Part shown: piece after piece, positions 60,226 through 64,000 of the stretch | Layout of the letters: the number at the start of each line of letters is the position of its first letter | Position numbering within the stretch: position 1 is the stretch's first letter | Source: Nakamurella antarctica | GTDB taxonomy: Bacteria > Actinomycetota > Actinomycetes > Mycobacteriales > Nakamurellaceae | Assembly (NCBI RefSeq): GCF_003860405.1 | Contig: NZ_CP034170.1 | Location: 2,108,001-2,172,000, forward strand | Length of the DNA: 64,000 bases | Direction of reading: 5' to 3' | Made by a program: the position numbers and the translations under genes | The notes under the pieces: generated by a model | Database searches by the model: none | The model's input: only the letters and a program-made list of their open reading frames with translations | What the model was told of the DNA's origin: nothing

Positions 60226-60918
60226 CTATGCGGCGGCAGGTCCGAAGCCCTCACTCTGTGCCTGGGTCCCAGCCGACTTCCGCGTTCGCGGCCCGTCAGC
60301 TTTCGACACTAGGAACGCAGCCACGAGACCGCCGATGGAACCGAACAGGTGAGCCTGCCACGAAACCTGGTTAGCCGAGGGCAATACGCCCCAAAAGATG
60401 GAGCCCCAGATTGCGAGAAGCACTATGCCCATTACGATCTGCCAGAAGTTCCGGGTGAACACACCGCGGGTCACCAGGTAGGCAAGCCAGCCAAACACCA
60501 CACCTGAAGCCCCGATCACCACCGAATTGCCGTCCCCGGTGAGCCAGGTCCCCATGCCAGCGATCAGCCACACCAACACGGTGACAGCGATGAATTGCTT
60601 GGCCCCATTGACCATCAGGAGGAAACCGAATACTAAGAATGGGATGGTGTTCGCGAAAAGGTGACCCCAATTGGCATGGACAAACGGCGAGGTGATCACC
60701 CCGACCAAGCCATCAACCTGCCGTGGTTCTACACCTGCAAAGTGGACCAGAGCGGCATCTCCAGCGGCAGGCATTACCGCCTGCACCAACTGCACGAGAT
60801 ACATCACTACCAAAAACGCACCAGGAACGATCAACGCCTGCTGCCACTGAGCGGGAATGAGGTCTTTCTTACTCGCCTTCCCGGGCTGCATGGACGGAGT
60901 GGACGCCGAAAGAGTCAT
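60226..60918 (-). CDS. Rhomboid-family intramembrane serine protease
   Basis: A 230-residue membrane protein with six hydrophobic segments. [22 protein letters not shown] holds the Asn/His of TM2, [12 protein letters not shown] the GASG nucleophile Ser in TM4, and [17 protein letters not shown] the catalytic His in TM6, so the Ser-His dyad is complete. The C terminus ([14 protein letters not shown]) is cytosolic. Substrate unknown. Located between DUF2017-clpS and rph-rdgB, in the same order as Rv1337 relative to rph, though murI and cyclase-like neighbours are missing here. Confidence 0.92.
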   Translation of the reverse strand: MTLSASTPSMQPGKASKKDLIPAQWQQALIVPGAFLVVMYLVQLVQAVMPAAGDAALVHFAGVEPRQVDGLVGVITSPFVHANWGHLFANTIPFLVFGFLLMVNGAKQFIAVTVLVWLIAGMGTWLTGDGNSVVIGASGVVFGWLAYLVTRGVFTRNFWQIVMGIVLLAIWGSIFWGVLPSANQVSWQAHLFGSIGGLVAAFLVSKADGPRTRKSAGTQAQSEGFGPAAA

Positions 60919-61023
60919 AGCTTCAGCCTAAGGCAGTCCTTCCAAGGGCGTACCCGGGTAAACCCTGAAAAAGTACTGAAAATCAGCGCATCAAGGCGTA
61001 TACCACCGAGTCTTGAAGCTCCG

Positions 61024-61527
61024 TCAACCAACGGTAGACGTTGAACATGGCGGGACCCGCCCCTCCAACTCCTCGCGTTCCAAGTCTGGTTCGCCGTCAT
61101 CAGACGTGATATTGAGACGCACGCCGAGCGCTAGCCGCACATCGTTGAGAGCTGCGGCCCAGGTTTGCGCCTCATCGGGGTCCAGTCGCACCGCTCCGCC
61201 GCCCAGCGGGAGTGAGTCCAGGAGTGCGATCGCCGCGGCGTCCTTGGCCGCTAACAACTCCGGTTCGTACAGCATCCGCATTCCGCCAGCGAGGTCCGCA
61301 TCACTACGGTGAAAATCCGGCAGCAACCGCGCCAACGCCGGGTCTTCTGGAGCAGTGCTGGGCGCCGTCGCCATTCCGGTGATGGCATCGAGCGGATCGA
61401 GCGGGGCTTGAGCCCGTCGCCCGGCCAGCATCTGCCGGATTTGGTTCATCAAGTCAGCCAACAACTGTGATTCGGCAGGCTCAAGGTGGCCCACGATGTG
61501 GCCCCGGTGCCGCTTAAACGATGCCAT
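61024..61527 (-). CDS. DUF2017 protein
   Basis: A 167-residue helical protein of an actinobacterial family encoded beside clpS. FKRHRGHIVGHLEPAESQLLADLMNQIRQML is the conserved start; LARLLPDFHRSDADLAGGMRMLYEPELLAAKDAAAIALLDSL and AQTWAAALNDVRLALGVRL follow. No catalytic motif. Four bases after clpS on the same strand, so an operon. Function unknown, possibly tied to N-degron recognition. Confidence 0.88.
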   Translation of the reverse strand: MASFKRHRGHIVGHLEPAESQLLADLMNQIRQMLAGRRAQAPLDPLDAITGMATAPSTAPEDPALARLLPDFHRSDADLAGGMRMLYEPELLAAKDAAAIALLDSLPLGGGAVRLDPDEAQTWAAALNDVRLALGVRLNITSDDGEPDLEREELEGRVPPCSTSTVG

Positions 61528-61530
61528 TTG

Positions 61531-61821
61531 CTAGTTGTCCTGCTGCAGCGTGGCCCATAACCCTGCGCCTTGGAGCTTCGCGACATCGATCTCCATGGCT
61601 TCACGAGTGCCCGAGGACACCGCTGCCTTGCCTTTGACGTGTACGTCAGACATCAACTTCTCCGCCTTGGACTTCGGATGGCCCAGCAGCTTCACGAACA
61701 CCATTGTGACGTACGACATCAAGTTGACCGGGTCGTTCCAGACAATCGTCACCCACGGGTGGTCAGCAGAGGTCACCTCTTCGGCAACTTCAACAGGCGG
61801 GGCGATCGGGGCAGAGGTCAC
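61531..61821 (-). CDS. clpS: ATP-dependent Clp protease adaptor ClpS
   Basis: A 96-residue adaptor delivering N-degron proteins to ClpAP/Clp[27 protein letters not shown] has the Asn-Asp and Met of the N-degron pocket, [26 protein letters not shown] has the conserved His, and the C terminus LWATLQQD is typical. GTG 61821 without a ribosome-binding site suggests leaderless translation. Divergent from pncB with 118 bases between starts. Confidence 0.94.
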   Translation of the reverse strand: MTSAPIAPPVEVAEEVTSADHPWVTIVWNDPVNLMSYVTMVFVKLLGHPKSKAEKLMSDVHVKGKAAVSSGTREAMEIDVAKLQGAGLWATLQQDN

Positions 61822-61939
61822 GAAGCCATTGTTTCACGCTGCCAACGCCCCCCGCGCGCCACGTGCGACGGCGGTTGTGCGCGCTCCGCCCTGAGTCCCC
61901 GCGTCCACGAATGCTCTCGCGGCTTTGTAGGCTTGCCCA

Positions 61940-63247
61940 ATGACAGCCGCACCGCATTCGCCGTATCGCCGCAGTACCGCTCTGATGACAGACCACTACG
62001 AGCTAACGATGCTGCAAGCAGCGCTGGCCGAGGGCAGTGCCGATCGGTCTTGCACGTTCGAGGCGTTTACCCGGCGGCTACCAGAGGGGAGGCGCTACGG
62101 CGTAGTGGCGGGGATAGGCCGCGTCGTAGAGGCGCTGCACGACTTCACTTTCGGGGATGACGAACTCGCGCAGCTCGCACCCATTCTCGACGAAGCAACT
62201 CTGACCTACCTCTCGAACTACCGCTTTGATGGCGACATCGACGCCTACCCCGAAGGCGAGCTGTTCTTCGCCGGCTCCCCTATCTTGACGGTCCGCGGAA
62301 GCTTCGGATCGGCCTGCATCCTGGAGACGTTGATCCTGTCGATCCTCAACCACGACTGCGCCATCGCCTCCGCCGCAGCCCGGATGGTCTCAGTAGCGGC
62401 TGGCAGGCGCCTGATCGAAATGGGATCGCGCCGTACCCACGAGGAATCTGCGGTTGCCTGCGCGCGCGCGGCTTACCTTGCCGGCTTCGGATCTACCTCG
62501 AATCTGGAGGCGGGACGCCGCTACGGGATCCCCACCGGAGGCACCGCCGCCCACTCATTCACGTTGCTGCACGACACAGAAGAAGCCGCCTTCGTCGCGC
62601 AGATCGCTTCTCTCGGGGTGGACACCACCCTGCTGGTTGACACCTACGACATCACCCAAGGCATCGCCACCGCGATCAAGGTCGCGGGCACCGATCTGGG
62701 CGCCATCCGCATTGACTCGGGAGACTTGGGCGTACTGGCCAGAGCAGCTCGGGATCAGCTCGACGCGTTGGGTGCAACGAAAACGAAGGTAGTGCTCTCC
62801 GGTGATCTCGACGAATATGCCATCGCGGCGCTTCGATCGGAACCTGTTGATGTCTACGGCGTTGGGACCTCCGTCGTCACCGGATCAGGTGCGCCTACCG
62901 CGAGTATGGTCTACAAACTGGTCGAAGTGGATGGCCGGCCCGTCGCAAAACGCAGCGAAAACAAGAAGTCGTACGGCGGGCGCAAATCAGCGCTCCGCCG
63001 CTATCGCGACACGGGCACCGCCACCGAAGAGGTTGTCTACCTTGCTGACGGTCCTGCGCCCGAGAGCCTTGCGAACGACAAGATTTTGCCGCAGCCGCTC
63101 CTCCGTGCCGGCAAGCCCGTCGAAGGTCTACCGAAACTCCAGGACTCCCGGCAGCACCTTGCCGCCGCACTTGTCAGCCTGCCGTGGGCTGGACTAAAGC
63201 TCTCTCGAGGTGAGGCAGCCATCCCCACCACGTCGTTAATTCCCTGA
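61940..63247 (+). CDS. pncB: Nicotinate phosphoribosyltransferase
   Basis: A 435-residue NAD-salvage enzyme making nicotinate mononucleotide from nicotinate and PRPP. ALMTDHYELTMLQAALAEG is the family start; EMGSRRTHEESAV has the phosphoryl-acceptor His region, FGSTSNLEAGRRYGIPTGGTAAHSF and IRIDSGDLGVLARAARDQLD form the PRPP site, and GVGTSVVTGSG follows. It precedes pncA by 28 bases on the same strand, so nicotinamide is deamidated and used in one operon. Divergent from clpS, as Rv1330c-Rv1331. Confidence 0.96.
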   Translation: MTAAPHSPYRRSTALMTDHYELTMLQAALAEGSADRSCTFEAFTRRLPEGRRYGVVAGIGRVVEALHDFTFGDDELAQLAPILDEATLTYLSNYRFDGDIDAYPEGELFFAGSPILTVRGSFGSACILETLILSILNHDCAIASAAARMVSVAAGRRLIEMGSRRTHEESAVACARAAYLAGFGSTSNLEAGRRYGIPTGGTAAHSFTLLHDTEEAAFVAQIASLGVDTTLLVDTYDITQGIATAIKVAGTDLGAIRIDSGDLGVLARAARDQLDALGATKTKVVLSGDLDEYAIAALRSEPVDVYGVGTSVVTGSGAPTASMVYKLVEVDGRPVAKRSENKKSYGGRKSALRRYRDTGTATEEVVYLADGPAPESLANDKILPQPLLRAGKPVEGLPKLQDSRQHLAAALVSLPWAGLKLSRGEAAIPTTSLIP

Positions 63248-63275
63248 CACCTACCTCTGATAAAGGATTTTGGAC

Positions 63276-63863
63276 ATGACTTGGACCTACACTCCCGCAA
63301 CGGCGTTGATTGTGGTCGATGTGCAGCACGACTTCGCCGACCCTGCGGGCTCGCTGTATGTGCAGGGCGGCGAGGATATTCTCCCGGGCGTTGCGGCCGA
63401 AATTGCGGCAGCAGAAGCCGCTGGCGGCCTCATTGTCTATACCCAGGACTGGCATCCGGAGTCCACGCCACACTTCGCCAAAGACGGCGGAATATGGCCG
63501 GTGCACTGCGTTATCGACAGCATGGGCGCAGCATTCGCACCGGGATTTCCCATCGTCGGCCCTGTGGTGCGCAAAGGCTCCGGGCCCGAAGACGGCTACT
63601 CGGGATTCTCCGTCAAACACCTGGAAACCGGTGTGGTCCGCGGCACCGAACTGTCCACCATTCTGGACGAGAACGGGATCATGTCCATTGTGGTGATCGG
63701 CTTGGCCGGCGATTGGTGTGTCAAAGAAACCGCCATAGACGGCGTGAAGCTCGGATACGACGTTGCCGTCCCGCTCGCTCTCACCCGGTTCGTTGAGTTG
63801 CGGGCCGGTGACGGCGAAGCGGCGGTGGCTGCAATGCGGGAAGCGGGCGTCAAGCTCATCTGA
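63276..63863 (+). CDS. pncA: Nicotinamidase (isochorismatase-like hydrolase)
   Basis: A 195-residue enzyme hydrolysing nicotinamide to nicotinate and ammonia. ALIVVDVQHDFADP has the catalytic Asp, QDWHPESTPHF the metal-binding Asp and His residues, VVRKGSG the catalytic Lys, and GLAGDWCVKETAIDG the nucleophile Cys with the cis-peptide just before it. ATG 63276 follows AAAGGA. Directly behind pncB. Homologue of the enzyme that activates pyrazinamide in mycobacteria. Confidence 0.93.
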   Translation: MTWTYTPATALIVVDVQHDFADPAGSLYVQGGEDILPGVAAEIAAAEAAGGLIVYTQDWHPESTPHFAKDGGIWPVHCVIDSMGAAFAPGFPIVGPVVRKGSGPEDGYSGFSVKHLETGVVRGTELSTILDENGIMSIVVIGLAGDWCVKETAIDGVKLGYDVAVPLALTRFVELRAGDGEAAVAAMREAGVKLI

Positions 63864-63890
63864 TAACGACGGTCCCCGATTTGAAGCCTG

Positions 63891-64000
63891 CTAGCGCACC
63901 AAGGTCACCATGCGGGCAGCGAGCCCGACGAATACCGTGCCAGCCACGCGATCGAGAGCTCGGCGCACCTTGGCGCGCGCAAAGAACCCTTTTGCACGGT
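63891..64000 (-). CDS. LysE-family transporter, C-terminal fragment
   Basis: The 36 residues visible before the right edge read RAKGFFARAKVRRALDRVAGTVFVGLAARMV and end LVR with TAG at 63891-63893. A basic loop followed by the last membrane helix 'ALDRV.GTVFVGL' is the usual C terminus of LysE/RhtB amino-acid exporters. Only the tail is present, so the substrate cannot be guessed. Convergent with pncA. Confidence 0.65.
   Translation of the reverse strand, partial: RAKGFFARAKVRRALDRVAGTVFVGLAARMVTLVR

Overview
The window is a contiguous piece of a high-GC actinobacterial chromosome. This rests on many GTG/TTG starts, actinobacteria-specific families (DUF5130, DUF5709, DUF3618, DUF2017, mycothiol-linked DsbA-like protein, 180-kDa-class NAD-glutamate dehydrogenase, DUF853) and gene order. 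From memory of the M. tuberculosis H37Rv map, 7.1-29.0 kb is collinear with Rv2465c-Rv2478c (rpiB, DsbA-like, pepN, DUF5130, small membrane protein, glbO, aglA, hypothetical, thioesterase, gdh, ettA, second ssb); 39.8-42.5 kb matches Rv2510c-orn-tRNA-His; 52.7-55.0 kb matches the ldt-DUF3618-bcp group; 58.8-63.9 kb resembles a condensed Rv1330c-Rv1341 block. I cannot name the genus.

Layout. 0-0.6 kb: tail of a DabA-type inorganic-carbon transporter gene plus a PII-like protein. 0.7-6.2 kb: class F sortase, tRNA-Pro, tRNA-Gly, BenE-type permease, PPi-dependent phosphofructokinase, Eis-like acetyltransferase. 6.2-15.2 kb: Arg-rich protein, rpiB, Usp, DsbA-like, pepN, two probable cytochrome-oxidase-associated small proteins, amidase, MFS exporter. 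15.2-16.6 kb: a 46-residue protein made of seven exact RGTRVG repeats, and an HNH nuclease. 16.9-31.2 kb: mscS, glbO, aglA, hypothetical, thioesterase, gdh, ettA, ssb, CopD/CtaG-like membrane protein. 31.3-38.6 kb: tRNA-Arg and a biosynthetic-looking group: 2OG-Fe(II) oxygenase plus Sfp-type phosphopantetheinyl transferase, converging on an M1 peptidase and a Pls-like (poly-epsilon-lysine synthetase-like) NRPS broken by one extra base. 38.7-49.5 kb: LLM oxidoreductase, DUF853 ATPase, orn, tRNA-His, DUF779/aldehyde dehydrogenase/GAF regulator, trmL, tRNA-Lys, RelA/SpoT-domain protein, aroQ, TetR regulator. 49.7-52.6 kb: accessory stretch with a bacterial phospholipase A2-like protein, DUF985 cupin and a frameshifted amidohydrolase. 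52.7-64 kb: L,D-transpeptidase, DUF3618, bcp, an unusual tRNA-Leu, Lrp/CtlX pair, DUF5709, wall-anchored DUF3494 ice-binding protein, rdgB-rph, rhomboid, DUF2017-clpS, pncB-pncA, LysE fragment.

The most unusual items are the RGTRVG repeat protein, whose repeat differences are all synonymous in one frame, and the Pls-like synthetase, whose hand-read specificity residues fit a basic amino acid. Two genes (Pls-like and amidohydrolase) each carry a single-base frameshift, so either assembly error or recent decay must be considered. Functions come from reading motifs by eye; no database search was run.
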